A stretch of 64,000 nucleotides of DNA from Chionoecetes opilio (lineage: Eukaryota; Arthropoda; Malacostraca; Decapoda; Majidae). The position numbers were made by a program, and so were the translations under genes. Below, in pieces: positions 12,218 through 24,400 of the stretch. The stretch covers positions 209,501-273,500 of the forward strand of contig JACEEZ010001805.1 of NCBI GenBank assembly GCA_016584305.1, read 5' to 3'. Numbering within the stretch: position 1 is the first letter of the stretch; every line of letters starts with the position of its first letter. A model generated the notes under the pieces. That model ran no database searches, was not told the DNA's origin, and saw nothing but the letters and a program-made list of their open reading frames with translations.

Positions 12218-13555
12218 TGCGTAAAATAGAACCAAGCGTAACGGGAAAGATGATTACAATCTGAAGGGGAGACTAATTGGCACGTTATCAACAACAGAGT
12301 GCATTAATGGTACCCCCGAATTGAATTGCAATCCACGACAGATGATCGTAAGTAGTGGTGGAATACAGTATATAAGCATATCCACGGAAACGTTCAGATG
12401 AAAAGATGAGATTTGAGGTTAGATAGACGAGGTTAAGATTAAGTATATACATTAGTCAGGTTAAGATAGAGACAGGAAGGAGCTATGTGGAGATAAAGAT
12501 AAAGGAAGTAGAAGATAAAAATAATACAGATAAAGAGGCGTTTAAAAATTGAAGTCACGGATTAAATATTAAGTCTATAGGTTCTGGAGGTCAGTTTTTA
12601 GTCAAACAGAATGTAAAGGTTCGTACTGTGGTACTAGGACAAATCATGGCTTATTACTAACCGTTTGAATACAGTAAGTGTGTGATATGCGAGTGGAAGA
12701 GTATGTGCGTGTGTGTGTGTTACTAGCACATAGTACACACATTCATGTATAACTTAATAATGCCATATGCAGGTGGTTTTGGTTTTAAACATATATACCT
12801 TAATTATTGGGAAGGACGGAATACAATAGGTGTGTGATGGCGCTGACGTGTACCAAAACTAGGTCAAGGAGAGATGGACGAATAGTGAGCTTCGGTGAAT
12901 ATTACGTGCGTGGACAAGGCTGTATTCCCTTAACTATCAGGATCCTTTAAATCATTTAAATTAATTTCAATAATTTCAAAACATTAGTGGGTAGTTGTAG
13001 AGCTTAAGGATAGTTCGTTCGATAATGTGGTTTGCTTGGGTAAGTTGTGATTCTCCGTGAATTATGTAAGAGGAACAAACAAAATGTCCTAAATTCATTA
13101 CAATTCTTAGTCATTTCACACCATTATGCAGTTATAAAGTTAAGGTTAGTTTGTAAAACTGTTAGTTTTGTGAGGAGGTTTACGTCGTTAGTAATGGGTT
13201 AACTGTTGTCGTATGGTGGTAGATGTAATAGTTAAAATATTTAGTTATATAAAAAATAAATTTTGTTGGTTACTTCAAAGTTTTTTGCGCTATTTGTGGT
13301 AACACAGGGGAGCATATTAATACAAGCTTAATTTTCCCTGTAAAATCTACAAAATAAGTCCATTATATGAACCAGAAATAATGCAACCCAGACTGACTTG
13401 GGGATTCTGGCTGCAATGCAAGGCCTATTTGGTGTTAGGGTAATATTTATATGTAAAGCATTCCTAGAGTATCAATGTCACTTGTCTCATGGAGTCAATC
13501 CTTATCAGAGTATTGTGAACATTGACCCCTTGGCAGACCAGACTGCTAGACAAAA
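12218..13555. other. No recognised gene or repeat
   Basis: AT-rich sequence with scattered GT dinucleotides (12708-12720). No open frame of note and no motif I recognise. Confidence 0.5.
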
Positions 13556-14345
13556 AAAAAAAAAAATCAAAAATTTAGTTAATTCTTGCTTCCGAAAACC
13601 AAAATTTACTGCTAATCTTGCTTTCAAACTAAAATTTACTGTTTAATTCTTCTTTAATATAAAAAATTTACTGTAATTCTATTTAATATACAACAATTTT
13701 ACTGTGTACTTCTCTCTAAGATACAAAAAATTTACTGTTAAATTCTCTTTAATATCCCAAAATTTACGTTAATTCTCTTCTTGAATATACAAAAATTTTA
13801 CTGTTAATTCTCTCGTAATATACAAAATTTACTGTTAATTCCTCTTTAGATATACAAAATTTACTGTAATTCTCTCTTTAATATACAAAAATTTAATGTT
13901 AATTCATATTATAAAAAACCAAAAAAATTTACCGTTATTTCTCGCTTTAAAAATCAAAAATTTACCATTAAATCTCGCTTTAAAACAAAAATTTTACTAT
14001 TAATCTCGCTTTATAAATCTAAATTTACGTTTAATTTCGCTTTAAACCAAAAATTTTGTTAATTCCTGCTTTAAAAATTCAAATGAAACTATTAACTCGC
14101 TTTAAAAACCAAAATTTACCGGAATTCCATTTAAAGAAAAATAAATGCCATGAATTCTCGCTTTATAAACCAAAATTTTGCATTAAGCTCGGCTTAATCA
14201 AAGTAAAATTTGCGTCACTATCGCTTAAAAAAAACATAAATCTACTGTTAATTCTCACTCTAAAAACAACAGTTATAGTAATTCTTACACTAAGAGACTA
14301 AAATATACCAGTAATTACTACTGGTAAGAAACCAAAATTTATGGC
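13556..14345. repeat. Degenerate minisatellite, unit about 32-36 bp
   Basis: About 22 imperfect copies of a unit of the form CAAAATTTACTGTTAATTCT followed by CGCTTTAAAAAC or CTCTTTAATATA. The left half carries the TTTAATATA variant, the right half the GCTTTAAAAAC variant, so the array has internal subfamilies. The frame at 14056-14301 is an artefact of the array. Confidence 0.85.
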
Positions 14346-14461
14346 AGGTTAGGTTAGTTCTGGTACAAAAAGTACAACGAAGCGGATGTGTCACTTTTCA
14401 GTGCGATTCTAACAAAACCGATGTAGTGTAGAAATACCTTAGATGACGCTCTTTCCAAGAA

Positions 14462-14545
14462 GATATGTTTGGTCTACTGGTACCGTCTCCCGACTGGGTA
14501 GGGCAATGTCTATACGGTTTGTGAGTTTGAGTCTCAACCAAGGTA
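14462..14545 (+). repeat. tRNA-like sequence, probable SINE head or tRNA pseudogene
   Basis: TGGTCTACTGG at 14470-14480 fits the RNA polymerase III A box (TRGYNNANNGG). GTTTGAGTC at 14525-14533 fits the B box (GWTCRANNC) with one mismatch, at normal spacing. The body between does not fold as a clean tRNA, so a functional tRNA is unlikely. Confidence 0.45.
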
Positions 14546-16035
14546 TACATATATAATAATGGGAAATAAGATTTATTCCCCGAATTTGATTGGTTACCCT
14601 GTCAGTCGTCTGTGAAAAGGATCTTCTGACGAGATTCATGGAGATAATTGTGGGCCCAGGGGCAGTGTATTGCTCTGTGGGTCTTATCTCTTTCCCCCAC
14701 TATGGGTTCATTACATTAGTTTCCCTGTCTAGGCCTTCAGGAACAGGGATGACATCATCATTATCCTAGTCATGAGGGTGCAATTCCCCCTTCAGAATCC
14801 CCTTCAGAATGACATCACAACGACAGATAGAGAGAAGGATTAGAAGAGGAAGTGTTGAAGTGGTGTCTCATGGCTTCAAGGCAGACACGGGGCGGTACAC
14901 ACGACAAAAGATTGACGTGTTTGTCTGTCCCAGCCCGAACTACATCACTACAAAAATGTAACTGAAAAAGAACATTAAGTAAGTTATTTTTAACCATTAA
15001 TGTTTAAGACATACGTTAATTTAATTTACTGTATCGGCAAATGTCAATACCTCAGGACTAGGTGATTAGGTCTTGTTATAGCAATGTTAAGGTGATGGAG
15101 AGCAGTGTGTGTGTGTGTGTTGACCAACCCTTGAACTTCAAAAATGTTTCTAACAACAAATTATAAACTGAGAAAATTTGCGTTTTTTCCCATGTTACTA
15201 CTCAGACTCATCTATAATGACACTGCAATTTACACAAAGCCTTAACGAGAGGCGATTGCGTACATAGATACTCTGAAACTTCCTTATAAGTGTCTCGAAC
15301 ACAAAAATATCAATAACATTAGTTTTCACAAGTTAACAATAAAAATTGATTGTGTTTTGGTAAAATTGTCTGAGAGTTTGTTCCATGCCTCTTATAATGT
15401 TCTATTTGGTCTTACCAAACTTGCATTAGCGCCTTAATGAATCATAAAAAAGTTAATATAAATGGGTGGAAAAAAAATGCCCATGCTGTTTTAATATGAT
15501 CCTTACTACACGTACGATTAAGGTTTCAAAACATTACCATTTAAATAAACTTGGAATATACTAACTTTACAGTTAGGGAGGACGACAGGTTTAAACAAAA
15601 TACCTCTCCACCAATAACCACCACTACCACACGCAAAAACCACTTATCACAAAAATTTCTATAACTACTTTACAAATACTTAATAAAATTTCATCAAATA
15701 TTTACTAATTAATGCAACATACTTTCGGGCTAATATTAGAAAAAGGACTGTCTGGATTCAAGTATTTTTTCACCTTCTACTGTTCTATAAGTCATAACGA
15801 TGTGAAAGTACCAATAAATGTTTGTGCAGCATAAATTTTCATAGGCTAGGTTATGTTAGGTTAGTGGAGGGTTTAGGTTAGTTTTAAGGGTTTTCTTAGG
15901 ATTATTTGATGCTTTTACAAATGGAGTGTCTGTCTGTTTCCCCAGTCAAACGTTAAAAAGTGTATTTAAAAAATTTTGTCATCACTTTTCGAATTGCAAA
16001 AAACATGCTTTTGAGGGTTTGCACAGGAAAAAAAT
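14546..16035. other. No recognised gene; short telomere-like motif
   Basis: AT-rich sequence with a short GT run (15105-15120) and TTAGG-type pentamers at 15843-15886. No supportable gene. Confidence 0.5.
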
Positions 16036-17482
16036 GGGCCCCGTACCGAAGTCATGATGACGGGCGAGCGACCAACCTTCATCGACTGAGAGGTTAACTT
16101 AAAAGGGAGTATTTGTTTCGGAACGAAGAGCAGCGACGAAGGTCGGACGAGACAGGGGTACCCCCGTGTCTTCCGTGCGACCTTCGGACCGTCGTCGCTG
16201 CTCTTCATTCCGAAAACACCCTTTAAGGGGATTGAGTCCCGCGTGACAATATTAAAAAAAAATTAATATACGAATTTGAGTTCATATGGTCTATGGCAAC
16301 ACCCTATCCTTTGGCTTTTGAATGGTGGAATTTTTTCAGTCGGGGACATTTTTTTAAATGGGCCCATATAGACGAGAGGGCATCGTTAACACTCAAAATT
16401 GTTACAAAACCAAAAAAAATTGAATTTTTTGGGGGATAATTTTCTATATATCCAAAACTAAGCTTTTTAAAAAAACCAATAAACAGCCATCTCAGGGTGA
16501 AGTTTGTTACCCAGGTAACAATTCTGGAAACAATTTTGATATGAAAAAGTGCAACTGCTGTTACAAAAAAAATTTGGGAAACAAATGTACATCAAAAAGG
16601 ACTAGAAAAGGAGAGAAGAAGAAGGAATTACACGAGAGACAATAACAGAAGAGGAAGACAGACAAAGGAATTCCAGCCGAAAGCTATGCACCTGGTGAAT
16701 TTGACGAACCTTGCAACCAATGAGGGGCGTGGCGTTGCACATGACACCCTCGCTTTGAGCGATTAATTAATACCTGTAAGGGGGGGACAAGGTGCAGATC
16801 CTTTTATGATATGCATGATATGTGATTATTGATCCCATAAAATTCATATGAAGTAGCATGACAACTAGTTACTCTCCTGGCGCGCAAGAAACTTAGCAAA
16901 ACTTCAAATGCGCTTTCTCAAAACTAGTATAAATGAACATAAAATGATCTATTTTATTTTTGGCAGATTTTCACGAAAACTTGAGGACACACAAAATCAA
17001 ATATCGTAGAAAAAAATCTGTTCTGATTTCATTTGTTGTTTAAAGTCTAGTTTTGATATTATGGATAATATCCTTAACATTTTTTTGTTTTACTATTATT
17101 TTTTAAAAATTAAAAAAAAAATTCAAAAAAAAAATTCAAAATATCTCAGAACAAATTGTTAAAATAACAAGAATTATCAATATGCCTCAGTCACAATGAA
17201 ATCGGTCAAAAATGGCTGAGAAGATGCAATTCAAAATTTCATCAAAAAACGACAAAATAGGCTCTTTAATTTTTTCTACTTTTTCCTTAATATGATCAGC
17301 TTGAATGAAAATTTCATGAGATAAAACAAGGGTACTTACTAACTTACACAACAACATATAAATATTCATGACCGTAGAGGCAATTTAAAATTCACGGCGG
17401 ACTCTCCCTTTAAAGGTAAACCATTCCTCAGTCGTTCGTTCGGCGCTCACTCAACCTTCTCATGACTGCTCGGTACGGGGCC
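16036..17482. mobile_element. Inverted-repeat DNA element, Harbinger-like, non-autonomous
   Basis: The left end GGCCCCGTACCG (16037-16048) is matched by its reverse complement at 17471-17482, and similarity continues inward for about 75-90 bp (GTCATGA, AAGGTTGA/ACCAACCTT, ACTGAG, AAAGGGAG blocks). A nested palindrome lies at 16125-16208 (GAAGAGCAGCGACGA and its complement). The interior has no transposase. No matching target duplication is visible, so the superfamily call rests on similarity of its ends to the element at 47354-48070, which has TAA duplications. Confidence 0.65.
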
Positions 17483-19336
17483 ACTATCCCTCCATTAGGA
17501 AAAAACCAGAACATATTAAGTTGAAACAAATCGAATTGTCTGATAATCTTGCAAGCATAAAGTATCTTTTACCAACTTCCCCTTTCTACTTAAACAGTGT
17601 GTTAGGGTTAACATAGCAAGAATATGTGAGTAAAATTAGCCCATTAAAACAAAACTAGTTTACATCGTCAACACACGAATAAAAATAAAGGTATTATTAT
17701 GATTTAGGTCATCTTCGGCCTGACATTTTTAAACCGTTCTCATCGTGTAGGTCGCCTCATCTGAGTCTTGAACCCCCATTTCCCAAGGGCGCAAATTAGA
17801 GCGAACTGCAACTCCGAAATTGCCAGTGGTCTGCTGGCAGTTTTAACTCAAAGGTGCGTCTTCGTGTTTGCTCGCGACTAAATATTTTCATAATTAATTT
17901 CGCTATAAACATTGATGCACCGCATCCGAATACAAAAAATATAGTCTTCTGTTGTTCTACTAATTATATGGATGCATTATTACGATGGAACGTTCTATTA
18001 TAGAAATTTAATGCAAATTACTCGGCCTCGAGTAGAACAAAGCTTAATAATTTTTTACATGTCATATTGTGGCATGTAAAATTGGGTGATGTTCACACGT
18101 TTTCTAAGACAGTACTGCTGCGTCTGGCAAACGCTTGTCAAAATAAATAGCAATGCCTTGGAAAACGAAGAATAAAGGAATGCCGAAATCGCTTGTTGCT
18201 GACGACAAGGTAGGTATAATGTGGAGGCGGGCACACGCCGCGGGCGGGGAGGTGGTGGGCGGGGAGATTGTGGCGGGGAAGATTGAATCAAACATGCCAC
18301 TTCACCGTGGACTTCATTGCACTTCCAGGCTTTCTTTGATTTGATACCACAATAATAACAGGAAAATATGACTGCTAGTATAGATAACTTCTAAACATAC
18401 GTTATTGACTATATAATATCATAGAGTAAACATTTACCTCGCCTCTCAACTATAACCTACTTGGTTATTTGGGTAAATGCATGTCTTAAAAGGACTTCAG
18501 GCTTCTATACATAGACATATAGAAGAAAATCGTTCTTAAAATTATACTTTTGTGGTTTAAGTGAAGTGGAATAAGGGCCCATATTTTTTTTCAAGTTGAC
18601 CAACTTTTTCGACCCAATTGTGAGTTAAAATGTCCGCGGACCATTGGCATTTCGGAAGATTGCGTTCTCTCTAATTGTGTGAATAAAAATAGTGCTATAT
18701 TAATATATAATACCGAAAATATAGTTATTTCACCAGAAACGGTTTATTTTAGGTTAATAGGATTAGCGTTAGGTTAGAGGTGGGAGTTTGGTTTAGTAAC
18801 AGATGATATCAAGGAAAAAGAAAAAATTCAAAATACGGCAAGATCCTAAGCGGAACAAGATTTGCCCCCACTCCCCCCCCACACCTATAAAAACATAAAT
18901 ATGAATTCCGGCAAAAAAAACGAGGACAGATACATCAAAAAACATCAAAACTATTCAGTAAAACTAAGTTTCAGCTTCACAATCGCGGGATGACCGAATC
19001 CGCAAATTTACAAAAAATATAATAATACTATAACACTACGTACGTTTAAGGCCCAGAAGTGTAATGCCAACGATACGGACAGATACACATACAAGCGTGA
19101 TAACATAATTGAGTCACTTAAATCAAATACGGTCTTCCGACGTGCAGTTGGGGGTTGAGGGGGATGGACGTCACGCGATCCAGGGGAGCGTGTGTACTCG
19201 AGTTGGCCTTTCCCCCCCCCCCCCCCCCCCGGTTGAAATTATGAAGGATTTAATCATTATCTACTAGTTTAATGGATCATTACATTACCTTATAACAACA
19301 CAATGTATTAATGGACATGTGTATTTACCAAATAAG
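17483..19336. other. No recognised gene; AT-rich
   Basis: Holds a short palindrome TGCCAGTGGTCTGCTGGCA at 17821-17839, short TTAGG-type motifs near 18750-18776 and a poly-C run at about 19213-19230. The Gly-rich frame at 18153-18344 has no recognisable domain. Confidence 0.5.
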
Positions 19337-19339
19337 CAG

Positions 19340-19562
19340 TACATGAAGCATGGCTGTAATAAAACAATACGTTAAAGGGCTAAGTGGCATCGTGTTGGGG
19401 CGGGGGAGGATGTAAATGTAAACACGTGACTCTTGACACGTGAACACAGCGGGCGGGCCAGCCTAGTCCTCCTTCCTCCCCCCGCCCAACACGATGACAC
19501 TTAAGCCTTTTACAGTATTGTTTATTACTGCTCTGTTGTTTCATGTAGTGCCGACCGGACGT
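19340..19562. mobile_element. Foldback/MITE element
   Basis: Long inverted repeat: the left arm (from TACATGAAG near 19340 through AACAATAC and AAGTGGCATCGTGTTGGG to 19412) pairs with the right arm (CCCAACACGATGACACTT through GTATTGTT to TTTCATGTAG near 19550). Arms are about 85 bp with small indels and the centre is GC-rich. No coding capacity. Confidence 0.7.
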
Positions 19563-20130
19563 AATTTGGTCTTCCAAGGACGGTTTCTATTCGGACCGCC
19601 ATTTTTGAGTTTGGTGTTTGTTTCATATAAATAAGAGTGCGTAACAGTTTGAATATCCCAGAGTAAAACAACCATTTAACAGTTCTAGTATAATATCATA
19701 TAAATACAATATGTAACTGAACCAGAAACCAAAATAGAAAATGAATAAAATGACAGCCAAAAAAAAGTTGCGCAAAGTTTGTTTAACCAAAATCAGCTGA
19801 TTGGCGAACTTTCATGGGAATTCAAATACGAGACGGAGTACATTTCTTGTAAATAAGCGTATATGAGTGCTGTTCTCTACTTTAACATGTAAATATCAGA
19901 AATGCCTATATCTTGTCTAATTTTCGTATGATCAAGCTCAGTTTGGGCCCGTATTTAACCCGGGTGACAAAAACACTCAACGGTGTTAAATTGGCCAGTG
20001 TAATGTACCCCCCACGGCATATCACGTGAGGAATTAACGGCTTATTTGCACTTGTTCTTTGTTTCGATTGTGAATGCAGAATATGAATTAGTTCTTTTTG
20101 CTGGTATGTAAATTAAAGGGTAAATTTTTA
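19563..20130. other. No recognised gene
   Basis: AT-rich sequence with no open frame of note and no repeat boundary I can place. Confidence 0.4.
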
Positions 20131-20325
20131 CTCAAGGACCAGAATTCGCTACACAATTGGGAGAATGACTCTGTTTACCGTAATGGATACGGAAAATGTG
20201 CCAGCTTAAACCAATACTTCCTATAAACCAATACTCTCCTGAATAACTGGGGGGCTATGCCCACCATACCTCCATGCTAGTAAACTACCTACATGGGCAA
20301 TTGATTACAGTAACCTAAACGGTAT
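20131..20325. repeat. Fragments of two dispersed repeat families
   Basis: 20136-20165 matches the terminal sequence of the element at 20330-20796 (CTACACAATTGGGAG). 20205-20325 matches the dispersed AACCAATACTCTCCTG... GGGCATTGATTAC repeat also seen at 37733-37885 and twice at 57175-57500. Confidence 0.6.
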
Positions 20326-20329
20326 TATT

Positions 20330-20796
20330 TTTACATTAGGACCGGAAATTCCCTACACAATTGGGAGGTGGTTGTTTACTTATTGAATCTAGAAACATTT
20401 CTCATGATTTCCGTCGCAAATCATACTTTCGAAAGAAATGAAAGTGCATAGGAGGCGAGGAGCAAGTGTTTACGTGCGCCTGACTCTTCTTCCTCTTGTG
20501 ACCTGCATCGCTCTGTATCCCTTGCCGCGGGACACTTTTTTAATGCAGATTTGACATTGTTGGAGGTTAAAGCGTGTGTTAGTTAGGTTAGTGAGTTTCT
20601 CCCCAAAAGGTGGGGTTAGGTTAGTTTAATTTTCATATTCCTATACACTCGATCTCCTTACTATTAAAAACATCTTATATCTCCGAAAGAAGGATTTGTG
20701 ATGGAAGCTGTAGAGAGAAATGTTCATAGAATCCAATAAGTGTAAGCGGAAACCATACTCCCAATTGTGTAGGGAATTCTGGCCCTAGGTAAAGTA
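20330..20796. mobile_element. MITE with about 110-bp inverted arms and TTAGG-like core
   Basis: Left arm 20334-20440 (CCCTACACAATTGGGAG, TTATTGAATCTA, ACATTTCTC blocks) pairs with right arm 20685-20793 in reverse complement. The centre includes GTTAGGTTAG twice (20581-20630). No open frame. Confidence 0.72.
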
Positions 20797-22498
20797 TACT
20801 AAATTAAGAACAAATGCTTAGAAATTATAAGAAAAACTAACATAGACCTAAGAAAAAGAAGAAAGATAGGAACTCAAAAGACTGGAACCCAAACAGTGTG
20901 CGTGTTGGTCATCTTTTCCGCTAAACCAGAGGGTGAATGTGAAGAACAGCTCACAGAATGTTGATAGGTCCATGGGCATGGGATGGACATGTTTAATGAT
21001 TTGAGGTTTGTCAAATTTTAAGATTTTTTTTTTTTTTATATATTATGACGCAATTTACCCGAGTTAGGTCCGTATTTACCACCATTAGTGTAACAAGGCG
21101 GTTTCCGCACTTAGAAGTGTATTGCTAACAGAGCTATGATGAAATTTGTTTCAAACTTAATGACATATAGGTAGTGACCCTCCATGATGTATTAACTTTC
21201 TGTTTGTTATTTCAAAATAGATATGGAAACTAGATCAAAGTTTGTCAAAACCAGGACCAAATTACCCCGCGGCAAAATACTGCCTTATTTGGTAAATAAA
21301 CATGTTCCAGTAATACCAATTATGTTGTATAAGGTAATCTTATTACTAGCACTGCTATTGCTACTACTAACACTACTATTATATTATTACACTACTACTT
21401 TACAAGTCCTATACTATACGATACTTCTTCCTGCTACTATGATTACTACTACTACTGTTACTATTACTACTACTACTACTATAGTATGAGGAGTAAGTAG
21501 TATTTATTATTGTTGTTTTATTGTTAGTTATTTAGTTATATAGCTTACAAATGGAAATGGTAGACATGAAACGTGGGCGCACGGAGCGGACCACCCGCCT
21601 CTCAGCTATGCTGCTGATAGAATGACGGCAGATCAAGAGGGGCTAGGGGTGGCCGGATCACATGAAGTAAGTGCCGGCAGCGTGAGCCAAAACTCGTCCA
21701 GGCCGTGCGGTAAGACCGTATAACTGTGACTTAAAAGGTTAAGAGAAACACAAGGCCGTAGGGCTGAAAAAAAAACTCTAAAAAAACTAAACATACCAAA
21801 ATTACCTTTTCAGTCCCCTGGCATGGACCGCCATGTTGAAGACCACACATAGAAATTTCCGATGGCAATCTCTGTGGTTATTTCAGGCTGTTCCTCCTCC
21901 TCCTGCGCTTCCTCTGCTGCGTGGAGGCCCTGGACATATCAGCTCTTTGGTTAGGGTGGCTATAGAGGCGTGGGTTAGTGAGTGGGGCCTGTTGAGCGGT
22001 AATGATGGATTCGCGAAGTCCACACAGATTCCGGAAAGCCGATACCTTCGCTATGCAGGTATCGACGATCTCCACCCGGGCGGTTGTATGTCCGGCCCAA
22101 TGTGTCCTCTGAAGGCTGTGATACGGGATAAATATAACGTAAAAAATGTATTAGGGTTAATATATTTAGTAATTAGTAGTTCAATTACTATGTAACGTAA
22201 TAAACCGTAATATCAGGGTCCCTATTCTAAGAGAGGATATCCAAACTTCTTTTTTTGTTTTGTATAGTCGCATCCTCCTCCTACTATTACAGAGAGCTTA
22301 CCGCTACTACTAATATCTCACGCAGCACATTGCGGACAGCCTCCCGTAAGCAACCGATTGGAGGAATCATTGAAGGCATAGTTCCCGACATCTGTCGAGA
22401 GTGACGCCGGAGATGAGCAGACCTCGCTTCTCGATGGTGCGATACGGTGGCGGTCTGTGGACTCTGGGCTGGGGGAAGAGGAGAGAAGGGTAGGAACA
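20797..22498. other. No recognised gene; ACT triplet array
   Basis: An imperfect ACT/TAC triplet array lies at 21335-21487 and produces a Leu/Thr-rich artefact frame. The longer frame at 21833-22195 has no motif I recognise and no splice or promoter context that supports it. Confidence 0.45.
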
Positions 22499-22560
22499 GT
22501 GGCGTAGCTAGGTATTTATGATTGGGTGGGGCACCTGGGAGGGCAACAGCAACTATGGGT
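22499..22560 (+). repeat. Single end of a hAT-like element
   Basis: CAGTGGCGTAGCTAGG at 22499-22514 is a typical hAT-type terminus, but I find no matching inverted end nearby. Probably a truncated relic. Confidence 0.4.
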
Positions 22561-24400
22561 GGGCACTAGATGAGCTGACAAGACCATACAAGCTGGGGAG
22601 TTTTGGTGGGGACTGGGACTTACTTTTTATGACAGTGCCAAGCCCCCCCCCAACCCACAACCCCCACCCTTTGCATATTTTGCATTCTGACCAATTGTAA
22701 TAGGTGTTTTAGTCTGAATAAGGATAGAAATAAGTAGCTAATTGATTTATAGACGAGAGAGAGAGCGAGAAAATGTACGCTAGAATTCCTGTAAACCGAT
22801 AATTCTTCCAGTTGTCAAACAAAAGATATTAAGGTTAGATAAACGAAAAGGTAATTCGCTTTTCCTGCCCTTCATGATTGCCTGAAGAGACAAGAAGGAC
22901 AGTGTATGTCTTGTTCTTATAGGTTGCTCCAAAACATGACGCGAAGTGACGTTAATGTTTCATAGGTTAGTTGTGGAAAAAGGAATCACTTTTAGGGAGA
23001 AAACTTTTCGGTCCCAAATAGCCCACACGCGAACATGGCAAGGACCAAACATACGAGTGAACACGAGAGACCAGAGTTAAGAACTGGAAACATTTACCCG
23101 CGAGTGAACAGGAGAATAGTGAGTTCTGGATACTACAAGTGAATGAAAGTTACAGTGTTATCCTTAATAAACCCAAGAAAGATAAACGACTGATATTCCA
23201 AACCCATGCATGACCAAAAGTGGCATAGCATACCAGTGAATTAACCCGCCACTAACAGTGATGACTAGCGAAAAGGATCTGAAAACCACATTAACTCAAG
23301 CGGACTGGTGAGCACAGAAGAAAAGCTTAGCAACAGAAGAGAACCCCCCCCCCCCCCGCCAAAAGAAAACATAGAAGAAAAAAAAAAAGAAAAAAAAAAA
23401 CCCCGCGCGACCAGCTCAGCCACCGCATGGGCGACACCAGAAACAACGTCGCTAGCTACACCATACCGACCGACGCAACCGCCCAGCTATAGGCCTCACG
23501 ACACATCGCGCCAACATTACCACCACACACTCGCATTCCTCTCCGTCACTCGCCTCCTTTCACGCCTAAGAAAGAAACCAGCACGCAGTAAAAGATAAGA
23601 GAAAAAAAACAAGAACAAGCCAAGCAAAGAATAACCAGAAGCAGGAAAGAAGACGAAGGAACGAAGAACACAAGCAAAGAAAAAAATCCCGTCACGACAT
23701 CCCATCCCAACATCGGCAGTAACAACCGCTGCCCCTTCGCTGCCAGCTCCCACAGCCCCGACACCTAGTTGGACACACACCCGAGCAGTCAGACCGAAAC
23801 CCCCGCTCTACGAGAACTCCAATCAACTACAATACACTCCTGTGAAGTATAATATAACTTCCTTTAAGCCAGGGGGTTATCTATATATTGATATTGTAAG
23901 AAACTATTCCCCTCTTTAGCAGGTTATCTGAGTGCGAGGGTGAGAAGGAAATTTTTGCACAAAGGATTTTCCTCCCGTTTGTGTATGTCCCCTCGTGACG
24001 CACGCCGGCACACCTCCTGCCGACCCAAGGTTTATATATTACCTCTGCTCTCTATCAGTCCTCACCATGTAGCCAAAGTATGAAGTATTTATGTTCTGTA
24101 GGTGTATCAGCAATATCAGCAGGAAGTAGAAAGAATGTGGACCCATCTTTTTGAAACGAAATTTTGACTTTGAAAACTTTTGATTTTTTTTTTTTCTGAA
24201 AACGAAGTGACCAAAGAACACGTGAAAAAGTTGGATTTGGTATCCCCACGGTTTGGCGAGAGCAAAAAAGATCATCTCCACAGACTGTTTACTTGTTTAG
24301 TGAAACATCAGATTTAACAAGAAAAATAAAAGTAAAATAGAATATCATAATCTACCGTCAGCTATAAGGACCATGCCTCATTCAGCTGAAATTCAGTGCC
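22561..24400. other. No recognised gene; poly-C/A-rich patches
   Basis: Includes C runs at about 22627-22635 and 23344-23357 and an A-rich block at 23371-23400. The frame 23308-23598 starts in these tracts and is Pro/Lys-rich with no domain. Minus-strand frames at 23517-23780 and 24039-24281 are likewise unassigned. Confidence 0.45.

Noticed and set aside
13556..14345. A CRISPR array
   Set aside because: Regular repeats, but the whole unit is repeated with gradual divergence and no unique spacers, in eukaryotic context.
23308..23780. A Pro/Lys-rich nuclear protein and opposite-strand membrane protein
   Set aside because: Both derive from C and A runs and from the composition, and they oppose each other on the two strands.
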